The translations under genes and the position numbers were made by a program. Source: Pseudomonas sp. dw_358 (lineage in GTDB: Bacteria; Pseudomonadota; Gammaproteobacteria; Pseudomonadales; Pseudomonadaceae). Taken from it: DNA of 64,000 nt. The notes below the pieces were generated by a model. That model was given only the letters and a program-made list of their open reading frames with translations. It did not search any database and had not been told where the DNA came from. The DNA lies in the NCBI RefSeq assembly GCF_018449655.1, contig NZ_JAAVUX010000007.1, positions 1-64,000 of the forward strand. Reading direction: 5' to 3'. How positions within the stretch are numbered: position 1 is the stretch's first letter; every line of letters starts with the position of its first letter. This document shows positions 49,118 through 58,894 of this stretch, in pieces.

Positions 49118-49558
49118 ATGATCTGGCAACCCCATATCACCGTCGCCACCGTCGTCGAGCACGATGGCAAGTTCCTGCTCGTCGAAGAACTCAAGCACGG
49201 CCAACGGGTCCTCAACCAGCCCGCCGGCCACCTCGAAGCCAACGAAACCCTGCAACAGGCCGCCATCCGCGAAACCCTCGAAGAAACCGCCTGGGATGTC
49301 GAACTGACCGCCCTTACCGGCATCTACCTGTACACAGCCCCGAGCAACGGGGTGACTTACCAGCGCGTATGCTTTGCCGCCAAAGCCGTTGGCCATCACC
49401 CCGGGCGGGAACTGGACAGCGACATCACCCGCGCCCTGTGGCTGACCCGCGAGCAGATCCTCGCCGAACGCGAGCGCTGGCGCAGTCACCTGCTATTGAC
49501 CTGCATCGACGACTACCTCGCCGGTCCGGTAGACAGCCTGGCACTGATCCGCGATTGA
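49118..49558 (+). CDS. nudJ: Nudix phosphatase NudJ-like
   Basis: 146 residues with a full Nudix box at about 37-59 ([25 protein letters not shown]). NudJ hydrolyses HMP-pyrophosphate and nucleotide di/triphosphates. GGAG lies 7 bases before the ATG. The mnmA gene follows after 49 bases, a conserved link in gamma-proteobacteria. Confidence 0.92.
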   Translation: MIWQPHITVATVVEHDGKFLLVEELKHGQRVLNQPAGHLEANETLQQAAIRETLEETAWDVELTALTGIYLYTAPSNGVTYQRVCFAAKAVGHHPGRELDSDITRALWLTREQILAERERWRSHLLLTCIDDYLAGPVDSLALIRD

Positions 49559-49607
49559 ACGGTGTGATAGAATCCCGTCCTTTTTCGAGACCCCCAGCCA
49601 GAATCCC

Positions 49608-50767
49608 ATGAGCGACTCAGAGCGTCCTACCCCAGCCCCCCTAGACCGCGCGCCGCTTCGCGTGATCGTCGGCATGTCCGGCGGCGTCGATTCTTCCGTC
49701 TCCGCCCTGCTGCTGCTCGAACAGGGCTATCAGGTCGAAGGCCTGTTCATGAAGAACTGGGAAGAGGACGACGGCACCGAATATTGCACCGCCCGCGAAG
49801 ACCTGGCCGACGCCCAGGCCGTGTGCGATCGCATCGGCATCAAGCTGCACACCGCCAACTTCGCCGCCGAGTACTGGGACAACGTGTTCGAGCACTTCCT
49901 GGAAGAGTACAAGGCCGGGCGCACGCCCAATCCGGACATCCTCTGCAACCGTGAAATCAAGTTCAAGGCGTTCCTCGACTACGCACTGATGCTGGGTGCC
50001 GACCTGATCGCCACCGGTCACTACGTGCGCCGCCGCGACATCGACGGCCGCACTGAACTGCTCAAGGGCCTGGACCCGAACAAGGACCAGAGCTACTTCC
50101 TCCACGCGGTGGGCGGCGAGCAGATCGCCCGCACGCTGTTCCCCGTGGGCGAACTGGAAAAGCCCGAAGTACGCGCCATCGCCGAAAGACACGGGCTGGC
50201 CACGGCCAAGAAGAAGGACTCCACGGGCATCTGCTTCATTGGTGAACGGCGCTTCAGCGATTTCCTCAAGCAGTACCTGCCCGCGCAGCCCGGCGTGATC
50301 AAGACCACCGACGGCGATGTGATCGGCCAACATCACGGGCTGATGTACCACACCATCGGCCAACGCCAGGGGCTGGGTATCGGCGGCCTCAAGGACGCCG
50401 GGGACGACCCGTGGTACGTGCTGGAAAAGGATCTGGAGCACAACGTGCTGGTGGTCGGCCAGGGCAATGACCACCCGTGGCTATTCTCCCGCGCCCTGCT
50501 CGCCTCCGAGATCTGGTGGGTCAACCCGCTGGACCTGACCACGCCGCGCCGCCTGACCGCCAAGGTGCGCTATCGCCAGGCCGATCAGGCCTGCACCCTG
50601 GAGCAGACCGCCGCCGGCTATCGGGCCGTGTTCGATGAACCGCAACGGGCCGTGACCCCCGGTCAGTCCGTGGTGTTCTATGACGGCGAGATCTGCCTGG
50701 GCGGCGGCGTCATCGAAGCCGCCGAGCCCTGGACCCGCCACCACGAAGCCGGCCAGGAAGCGGTGCG

Positions 50768-50771
<4 letters not shown>
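49608..50771 (+). CDS. mnmA: tRNA-specific 2-thiouridylase MnmA
   Basis: 387 residues: PP-loop ([22 protein letters not shown]), the first catalytic Cys in [12 protein letters not shown] and the second in [13 protein letters not shown]. It thiolates U34 of tRNA Lys, Glu and Gln using sulfur from TusE, encoded at 30.7 kb. The N-terminus extends about 20 residues before the PP-loop. It overlaps hflD by 4 bases (ATGA). Confidence 0.96.
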
Positions 50772-52856
<2,085 letters not shown>

Positions 52857-52875
52857 CGTAACGGCGTCCCGCTTG

Positions 52876-52902
52876 AACGCCCGGCTTGGCCGGGCGTTTT
52901 TA
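52876..52902 (+). terminator. Terminator after purB
   Basis: AACGCCCGGCTTGGCCGGGCGTTTTTA, 9-bp stem and T-run, 20 bases after purB. Confidence 0.92.
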
Positions 52903-52940
52903 TTGGCACCATAAAAGCATTTATTTTCAGCAGGTTACAC

Positions 52941-54110
52941 ATGAATTCTGATATCCCTCTGCAACTTCTCGGCGGCCTTACTGCACGGGAATTTCTGCGT
53001 GATTACTGGCAGAAAAAGCCGTTGCTGATCCGTCAGGCCTTTACCGACTTCGAGAATCCCATCAGCCCGGACGAACTCGCCGGCCTGGCACTGGAAGAAG
53101 AAGTGGAATCGCGCATCGTCATCGAGCAGGGTGAGCGCCCCTGGGAAATGCGCCGCGGCCCGTTCGCCGAGGACGCCTTCAGCCAACTGCCCGAGCGTGA
53201 CTGGACTCTGCTGGTCCAGGCCGTGGACCAATTCGTCCCGGAAGTGGCCGAACTGCTCACTCACTTTCGCTTCCTGCCCAGCTGGCGCATCGATGACGTG
53301 ATGATCAGCTTTGCCGCGCCGGGCGGCGGGGTCGGCCCGCACTTCGACAACTACGACGTGTTCCTGCTGCAAGGCCACGGGCAACGTCGATGGCAGATCG
53401 GCCAGATGTGCAATTCCGACAGCCCGCTGCTGGAGCACGCGGACCTGCGCATCCTCGCCGACTTCCAGCAAAGCGACGAATGGGTGCTGGAACCCGGCGA
53501 CATGCTCTACCTGCCACCGCGCCTGGCGCACTGCGGCGTGGCCATCGACGATTGCATGACCTACTCGGTGGGTTTCCGCGCCCCGAGCGCCGCCGAAGTG
53601 CTGACCCACTTCACCGACTTCCTCAGCCAGTTCCTGCCTGACGAAGAGCGCTACAGCGATGCCGACGCCCAACCGGTGAGCGATCCGCATGAGATCCAGC
53701 GCGACGCGCTGGACCGCCTCAAGGCCCTGCTGGCCGAACACATGAGCGATGAGCGCCTGCTGCTGACCTGGTTTGGCCAGTTCATGACCGAACCGCGCTA
53801 TCCTGAACTGGTCACCGGCGACACGCTGGAGGAAGCGGACCTGCTCTCGGGCCTGGAACAAGGCACCGTGTTGATCCGCAACCCCAGTGCGCGTCTGGCA
53901 TGGTCGGAAGTGGACGATGACCTGCTGCTGTTCGCCAGCGGTCAGAGTCGTCTGCTGCCGGGCGAGCTGCGCGAGCTGCTGAAGCTGATTTGCGCCGCCG
54001 ATGCGCTGCACATCGACAACCTCGGCCCTTGGCTGGCCGACGAACAGGGCCGCACCTTGCTGTGCGAATTGGTCAAACAAGGAAGTCTGGGATTCGCTGC
54101 CGATGAATAA
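52941..54110 (+). CDS. JmjC/cupin ribosomal protein hydroxylase (RoxA-like)
   Basis: 389 residues. EFLRDYWQKKPLLIRQAF at the start, the iron-binding H-x-D in VGPHFDNYDVFLLQGHGQRRWQIG and the distal His in PPRLAHCGVAIDD, then a C-terminal winged-helix part. E. coli RoxA (YcfD) hydroxylates an Arg of ribosomal protein L16 using 2-oxoglutarate and Fe(II). The stop overlaps the GNAT gene start by 8 bases. Confidence 0.92.
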   Translation: MNSDIPLQLLGGLTAREFLRDYWQKKPLLIRQAFTDFENPISPDELAGLALEEEVESRIVIEQGERPWEMRRGPFAEDAFSQLPERDWTLLVQAVDQFVPEVAELLTHFRFLPSWRIDDVMISFAAPGGGVGPHFDNYDVFLLQGHGQRRWQIGQMCNSDSPLLEHADLRILADFQQSDEWVLEPGDMLYLPPRLAHCGVAIDDCMTYSVGFRAPSAAEVLTHFTDFLSQFLPDEERYSDADAQPVSDPHEIQRDALDRLKALLAEHMSDERLLLTWFGQFMTEPRYPELVTGDTLEEADLLSGLEQGTVLIRNPSARLAWSEVDDDLLLFASGQSRLLPGELRELLKLICAADALHIDNLGPWLADEQGRTLLCELVKQGSLGFAADE

Positions 54111-54510
54111 AGTCCACGTACGCGTTGCCGATTGGCATAAAGACAACACCGATATCCGACGCATTCGTGACGCTGTGTTCATTGCCGAGCAGCACGTTGC
54201 TCCCGAGCTTGAGTGGGATGCCGACGATCCCGGCGCCCTGCACTTCCTGGCCTGCGAGGGCGATTACGCGGTCGGCACAGCGCGCCTGTTGCCAGATGGC
54301 GAGATTGGCCGAGTATCGGTCCTCAAGGACTGGCGAGGCCTGAAAATCGGCGACATGCTGATGCATGCAATTCTCGCCAAAGCCGAAAGCCATCACCTCA
54401 GCGCCCAGGTCCAGGCCGCTCCATTCTACGAGCGATTCGGCTTTGTGGTGGAAGGCGACGAGTTTCTCGAAGCCGGGATTGCCCACGTGCACATGGTGCG
54501 CGTGCTCTGA
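54103..54510 (+). CDS. GNAT-family N-acetyltransferase
   Basis: 135 residues: IRDAVFIAEQHVAPELEWDADDPGALHF, then IGRVSVLKDWRGLKIGDMLMHAI (acetyl-CoA binding motif A, with R-G-x-K-I-G near the Q/RxxGxG/A pattern) and FYERFGFVVEGDEFLEAGIAHVHM. The substrate is unknown. It overlaps the RoxA-like gene, so they are coupled. A hairpin follows the stop. Confidence 0.9.
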   Translation: MNKVHVRVADWHKDNTDIRRIRDAVFIAEQHVAPELEWDADDPGALHFLACEGDYAVGTARLLPDGEIGRVSVLKDWRGLKIGDMLMHAILAKAESHHLSAQVQAAPFYERFGFVVEGDEFLEAGIAHVHMVRVL

Positions 54511-54516
54511 AATCAC

Positions 54517-54549
54517 CCGCCTGTGGGAGCGTGCGAAGCCCACAGGCGG
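54517..54549. repeat. Palindromic hairpin
   Basis: 11-bp perfect arms (CCGCCTGTGGG and complement) with an 11-base loop, 7 bases after the GNAT stop. No T-run, so an extragenic palindrome rather than a sure terminator. Confidence 0.6.
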
Positions 54550-54603
54550 TCCGAGCCCAGACCCTGCCATACTGTCCGTTACCCCCTCGCGGAGATAACG
54601 GAT

Positions 54604-55353
54604 ATGCTGCGCTCCCTGCTTGCCATTCTGCTGTTGGCCCTGTGCTTGCCTGCGCTGGCCGCCACCCAGGTCATTCCCCTCAATTACCGCACCGCCGACG
54701 ACATGTTGCCCATCGCGCGCAACTTCATCGGTCGCGACGGCAATGTCAGCGCCTACGGTAACCAACTCATCATCAACGCCGACCCTGCGCGAATCGCCGA
54801 CCTCACTGCCCTCCTCGGCCAGCTCGACAAGCCTGCTCGCCGGCTACTGATCAGCGTCGACACCAGCGACAGCAACGATCAGAACAGCGGCGGCTATTCC
54901 GTCAACGGCAACCAGGGCCGGGTTATTCAATACGGCACGGCCAACCGCACCGGCGGCGTGCAACAGGTGCAGGCCAGCGAAGGCACCCCGGCTCTGATTC
55001 AAGTGGGTCAAAGCGTGCCGCTGACCAGCAGCCAGACCGACAGTTACGGCTACTCGCAGAACTCCACCCAGTACCGCAACGTCACCCAGGGTTTTTACGT
55101 TACGGCCAGCGTGACCGGGGACATTGTTCACCTGAGTATCAGCACCAATAACGACCGAATGAACCAGCAAACACCCGATGTAGTGGATATCCAGAGCACC
55201 GACACAAACGTCAGTGGCAAGCTTGGCGAGTGGATTACCCTGGCCGGAACCAATGAGCAAAGCCAAGCCAACCGCAGCGGCTTCAGCCGCCAATATTCCA
55301 CGCAGGGCAGGAAAGACATGACGTTGAAGGTCAAAGTCGATGCGCTGGACTGA
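54604..55353 (+). CDS. Orphan secretin N-domain-like periplasmic protein
   Basis: 249 residues with a signal peptide ending ALA (LAILLLALCLPALAATQ). TQVIPLNYRTADDMLPIARNFIGRDGNVSAYGNQLIINADPARIADLTALLGQLDKPARRLLISVD is a secretin N-domain (NolW/STN-like). The rest is Ser/Gln/Asn-rich with GTPALIQVGQSVPLTSSQ, like the beginning of a secretin module, but the protein is too short for a gated channel. No type II or III secretion genes are near. Possibly a stand-alone outer-membrane accessory. Confidence 0.75.
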   Translation: MLRSLLAILLLALCLPALAATQVIPLNYRTADDMLPIARNFIGRDGNVSAYGNQLIINADPARIADLTALLGQLDKPARRLLISVDTSDSNDQNSGGYSVNGNQGRVIQYGTANRTGGVQQVQASEGTPALIQVGQSVPLTSSQTDSYGYSQNSTQYRNVTQGFYVTASVTGDIVHLSISTNNDRMNQQTPDVVDIQSTDTNVSGKLGEWITLAGTNEQSQANRSGFSRQYSTQGRKDMTLKVKVDALD

Positions 55354-55434
55354 AGACCTCCTAATACACAACCGACCGTCCAGTCCCGACTGAAAACCCA
55401 GAAAATGACCCGAGGGTCGAGAATCTGCGAAATA

Positions 55435-55460
55435 TGTAGTGCTTTTTATTTTTCACTACA
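55435..55460. promoter_or_regulatory. TGTAGT-N14-ACTACA dyad (RccR-type operator candidate)
   Basis: An inverted repeat with an AT-rich middle, 154 bases before the aceA ATG. RccR, the Pseudomonas KDPG-responsive RpiR-type regulator of aceA and other carbon genes, is known from the literature, as I recall, to bind this kind of TGTAGT/ACTACA dyad; I am not certain of the required spacing. Confidence 0.6.
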
Positions 55461-55530
55461 TTTCCGTTGACGCCCTGAAACCCCGCAGGCATGATGGCCT
55501 CGCTCCCGCCAGATCCGGTCGTGAGCGGCG

Positions 55531-55584
55531 CTCCGGCCACGCACCGGAGCACCGCCAGCGCTGGACGGCCGGAGCCGTTTTTTT
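55531..55584 (+). promoter_or_regulatory. Candidate attenuator upstream of aceA
   Basis: CTCCGGCC (55531-55538) can pair with GGCCGGAG (55567-55574), followed by CCG and seven T: a terminator-like hairpin. The same CTCCGG can instead pair with CCGGAG at 55544-55549. Mutually exclusive pairings 30 bases before the start suggest attenuation; no leader peptide was identified. Confidence 0.45.
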
Positions 55585-55613
55585 ACAAAAATCTACGGGA
55601 CGAGGCATCTCCA

Positions 55614-56939
55614 ATGGCACAGACACGCGAACAACAAATTGCCGCTATCGAAAAAGACTGGGCCGAGAATCCTCGCTGGATAGGCGTCACTCGCACCTAC
55701 TCGGCCGCAGACGTTGTGCGCTTGCGCGGCTCGGTCCAGCCGGAACATACCTTCGCTCGCCTGGGCGCAGAAAAACTCTGGAACCTGGTGACCCAGGGCG
55801 CCAAGCCGTCGTTCCGTCCCGACAAGGACTTCGTCAACTGCATGGGCGCCCTGACCGGTGGCCAGGCCGTGCAGCAGGTCAAGGCTGGTATTCAGGCAAT
55901 CTACCTGTCCGGCTGGCAGGTGGCCGCCGACAACAACTCGGCCGAGAGCATGTACCCCGACCAGTCGCTGTACCCCGTGGACTCGGTGCCTACCGTGGTC
56001 AAACGCATCAACAACTCGTTCCGCCGTGCCGACCAGATCCAGTGGAAAGCTGGCAAGAACCCAGGCGACGACGGCTACATCGACTACTTCGCGCCCATTG
56101 TCGCTGACGCAGAAGCCGGTTTCGGCGGTGTGCTCAATGCCTACGAGTTGATGAAGAGCATGATCGAAGCCGGCGCGGCAGGCGTGCACTTCGAAGACCA
56201 GCTAGCGTCGGTGAAGAAGTGCGGGCACATGGGCGGCAAGGTGCTCGTTCCTACTCAGGAAGCCGTGCAGAAACTGACCGCCGCACGCTTGGCCGCTGAC
56301 GTGGCGGGCGTGCCAACGATCATCCTTGCGCGCACCGATGCCAACGCCGCCGACCTGCTGACGTCGGATTGCGACCCTTATGATCAGCCGTTCGTGACCG
56401 GCCAGCGCACCCAGGAAGGGTTCTATAAGGTGCGTGCCGGGTTGGATCAGGCGATCGCCCGCGGCCTGGCCTACGCGCCCTATGCCGACCTGATCTGGTG
56501 CGAAACCGCCAAGCCGGACCTGGCCGAAGCCCGCCGCTTCGCCGAGGCGATCAAGCGCGAGTACCCGGACCAGTTGCTGTCCTATAACTGCTCGCCGTCC
56601 TTCAACTGGAAGAAGAACCTGGACGATGCCACCATCGCCACGTTTCAGCGCGAGTTGTCAGCCATGGGTTACAAGCATCAGTTCATTACCCTGGCCGGTA
56701 TTCACAACATGTGGCACAGCATGTTCAACCTGGCCCATGACTATGCCCGCAATGACATGACCGCCTACGTCAAACTTCAGGAACAGGAGTTTGCCGATGC
56801 GGCAAAGGGTTATACCTTCGTGGCGCATCAGCAGGAAGTGGGCACTGGGTACTTCGATGACATGACCACTGTGATTCAAGGCGGAAGTTCTTCGGTGACG
56901 GCACTGACCGGTTCGACGGAAGAAGAACAATTTCACTAA
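55614..56939 (+). CDS. aceA: Isocitrate lyase
   Basis: 441 residues with the catalytic [21 protein letters not shown] and the [12 protein letters not shown] region. It splits isocitrate to glyoxylate and succinate, opening the glyoxylate shunt, competing with Idh. The ATG at 55614 lies at the usual N-terminus ([16 protein letters not shown]). The region upstream carries a regulator dyad and a candidate attenuator. A terminator follows. Confidence 0.97.
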   Translation: MAQTREQQIAAIEKDWAENPRWIGVTRTYSAADVVRLRGSVQPEHTFARLGAEKLWNLVTQGAKPSFRPDKDFVNCMGALTGGQAVQQVKAGIQAIYLSGWQVAADNNSAESMYPDQSLYPVDSVPTVVKRINNSFRRADQIQWKAGKNPGDDGYIDYFAPIVADAEAGFGGVLNAYELMKSMIEAGAAGVHFEDQLASVKKCGHMGGKVLVPTQEAVQKLTAARLAADVAGVPTIILARTDANAADLLTSDCDPYDQPFVTGQRTQEGFYKVRAGLDQAIARGLAYAPYADLIWCETAKPDLAEARRFAEAIKREYPDQLLSYNCSPSFNWKKNLDDATIATFQRELSAMGYKHQFITLAGIHNMWHSMFNLAHDYARNDMTAYVKLQEQEFADAAKGYTFVAHQQEVGTGYFDDMTTVIQGGSSSVTALTGSTEEEQFH

Positions 56940-56952
56940 ACATACGGGTCTG

Positions 56953-56978
56953 AAAAAACCGCCGATGGGCGGTTTTTT
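56953..56978. terminator. Bidirectional terminator after aceA
   Basis: AAAAAACCGCCGATGGGCGGTTTTTT, stem with A/T runs on both sides, between the convergent aceA and the DUF1120 gene. Confidence 0.92.
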
Positions 56979-57006
56979 CAGTGCTGTTTTTGGCCGTAGC
57001 GCCGGG

Positions 57007-57669
57007 TCAAAGGTAAACCAACTCAAGCGTCGATTGGCCATTGATCTCGATCTCGTCTTCAAAGGTCATCCCCTGATCATGGGCAATACCAGCGCTGACC
57101 CTGATCACGCCCATCAAATCCGGTACCCCTCCGGGAGTCGTCGTGTTGCCAAACCCGACCATGTAGTTCTCGCTCAAGCGCTTGGAAATGTTGGGCAACC
57201 ATCCACCGAAGAAAGAGGTCAGCACGTTGTACGGAAAGCCGGTGCCAGGATTGCGCGCAGCTTCATTCACTTCGACAATGTAACCGCCAATTTTGTGGCC
57301 ATTCGAGTATCCGAGGCCATTGACGACCTCCGCGCGGTCATGAATGCGGCCGTTGTAGTCGGGTAAATCCAACAAGACACGGCTGGCAATATCGCGGCTG
57401 CCGAGGCGCAAAGCGAAGGCTGCCGGTGCAGTGCAGGTAATCCGAAACGGGGTTTCGATGGGCGGCAGCAGGGTGGTGCCGGTGCGGCTGACCCTGTTCG
57501 AGTCGATCTTGCCAAGGTTGAAAATTCCGCCGTTGATCAAGGCTAGATTACAGGCCTCAGGGGCAAGGGTAGCAGTTACGCCCAAACTGGCCTCAGTGGC
57601 AGCAGACGCAGTGCCAGCACAAACAAGCCCAAAAGACAAAGCCACTGCATGGAATGTGAACGTTTTCAT
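57007..57669 (-). CDS. DUF1120-type fimbrial subunit (last of the cluster)
   Basis: 220 residues with a signal peptide (MKTFTFHAVALSFGLVCAGTASAA), a disulfide-like Cys pair (EACNLALINGG, ITCTAPAAF) and the C-terminus STLELVYL. It has the DUF1120 pattern seen in the three other subunits of the cluster. It is an immunoglobulin-like pilin-like protein, exported by the chaperone-usher pair. It lies about 93 bases downstream of the large subunit gene, with the same orientation. Confidence 0.82.
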   Translation of the reverse strand: MKTFTFHAVALSFGLVCAGTASAATEASLGVTATLAPEACNLALINGGIFNLGKIDSNRVSRTGTTLLPPIETPFRITCTAPAAFALRLGSRDIASRVLLDLPDYNGRIHDRAEVVNGLGYSNGHKIGGYIVEVNEAARNPGTGFPYNVLTSFFGGWLPNISKRLSENYMVGFGNTTTPGGVPDLMGVIRVSAGIAHDQGMTFEDEIEINGQSTLELVYL

Positions 57670-57761
57670 GAAACACCTTTTTGAAATTAGCACATCAGCA
57701 TCGCTGTGCGCACATGATAAGAAAGTAAAGAATGGCTAGAAGGAGACCGATCAATCGCTGT

Positions 57762-58889
57762 TCATAAATAAACAATCTCGATCGTCGCCGACCCATCCAG
57801 ATCTATGTCCTCACTGACATCCAGGTCATTCATCGGCGCAATCAAGGGGGACACCTCGATGACACTGGTCAATTGCGCCAATTCGTCTGGCCCACCCGTG
57901 CCCGCCGTTCGGGCAAAACCAACCAGGCTGGCCTGCAGCAGGGGTACCTCCTGCCCCACACTGTCCCAGGTGGTGCTACCCCGAAGAGCCAGCAGCGCGG
58001 TTGCACCGCCCCAGTCATCGGCCTGGATCTCACTCAAGGCGAGGGCGTAATGCCCCACCGGGTTGCCCCCGCTGAGCCCCAGACCGAAATAGCCGTTGCC
58101 GTCGATCAGCGCCGAGCCATTGCGGTTGTCCACTGTGCCCAGGGCAAAGAGCGCCAGGGCGTCGCAATTGACGGTCAGTGTCACCCGCTGGGTGGGCAGC
58201 ATGGTGGTTGTCGCCCGGTTGAACGTGCTCACCGAGCGCCGGCCATAATCGACCCGGCCACCGCTACTGAGCACCGGCGTGCAGGCCACCGGAATCAGGG
58301 TCGCAGTGAGACTTAGCTCTCGGCTCGCTTCCCCGGCGAAGGTTTCGATCAACGCCGGTGCCAGCCATTGGGTTTCGTCGCGCACGCGCGTGGCCGCCAG
58401 GGGCGCTAGCGCCGTGATGTCGATATGCGCCTGCAAGGAGGTGCCACGCACCACCCGGCCCTCCTTGACCGGCGCGACCCCGTGCTCCGGGCGCCAGTGC
58501 ATGCTGCGGTCGGTACGACCGATCACACCACGGTTGACCCCGATCTCACCGAGGTCCACCGGCACGCCATCTACCACGGCATCGCGCACCCGCAGTTGAT
58601 AGTGACCCTGTGGGCCGAACCTGAATCCCTCGCCGTCCTGGGCTGCGGCCCGGTAAAACAGGGTCAAGTCGCTCTCGACGTCACACTGCAAGTCCAGGCT
58701 CAAGGTGCGCTCGCCCAAGGTCGCGAGGTTGCCGTTGACCTGCAGGGTGTCTCGCTTGAGGGTGCCGAAATCAACGTCTGGCTGGCTTGACACCAAGGTG
58801 CACGCCGCCCATGCGGGTGCGGACCATAGTCCAGTGGCGGCCGCCAGCCCGAGCGCGAGCGAGGTGGCCGAAGCCTTGACAAGTGACAT
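57762..58889 (-). CDS. Two-domain DUF1120 adhesin-like subunit
   Basis: 375 residues with a signal peptide (LALGLAAATGLWSAPAWA). An N-terminal domain (ACTLVSSQPDVDFGTLKRDTLQVN) is followed by a C-terminal DUF1120 domain (LIPVACTPVLSSGGRVDYGRRSVSTFNR ... SATIEIVYL). Longer than the other subunits, so it is the likely tip adhesin. The ATG at 58889 is preferred because GAGG is 8 bases before it; the ATG at 58895 overlaps the usher's stop (TAATG) but is too close to the GAGG. Confidence 0.85.
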   Translation of the reverse strand: MSLVKASATSLALGLAAATGLWSAPAWAACTLVSSQPDVDFGTLKRDTLQVNGNLATLGERTLSLDLQCDVESDLTLFYRAAAQDGEGFRFGPQGHYQLRVRDAVVDGVPVDLGEIGVNRGVIGRTDRSMHWRPEHGVAPVKEGRVVRGTSLQAHIDITALAPLAATRVRDETQWLAPALIETFAGEASRELSLTATLIPVACTPVLSSGGRVDYGRRSVSTFNRATTTMLPTQRVTLTVNCDALALFALGTVDNRNGSALIDGNGYFGLGLSGGNPVGHYALALSEIQADDWGGATALLALRGSTTWDSVGQEVPLLQASLVGFARTAGTGGPDELAQLTSVIEVSPLIAPMNDLDVSEDIDLDGSATIEIVYL

Positions 58890-58894
58890 ATCCA

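Larger units (their letters stand above)
55354..55613. other. aceA leader and regulatory region
   Basis: 260 bases without a gene. It holds a TGTAGT-N14-ACTACA dyad (55435-55460) and a GC-rich hairpin with T-run ending 29 bases before aceA (55531-55584), both listed separately. Confidence 0.6.
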
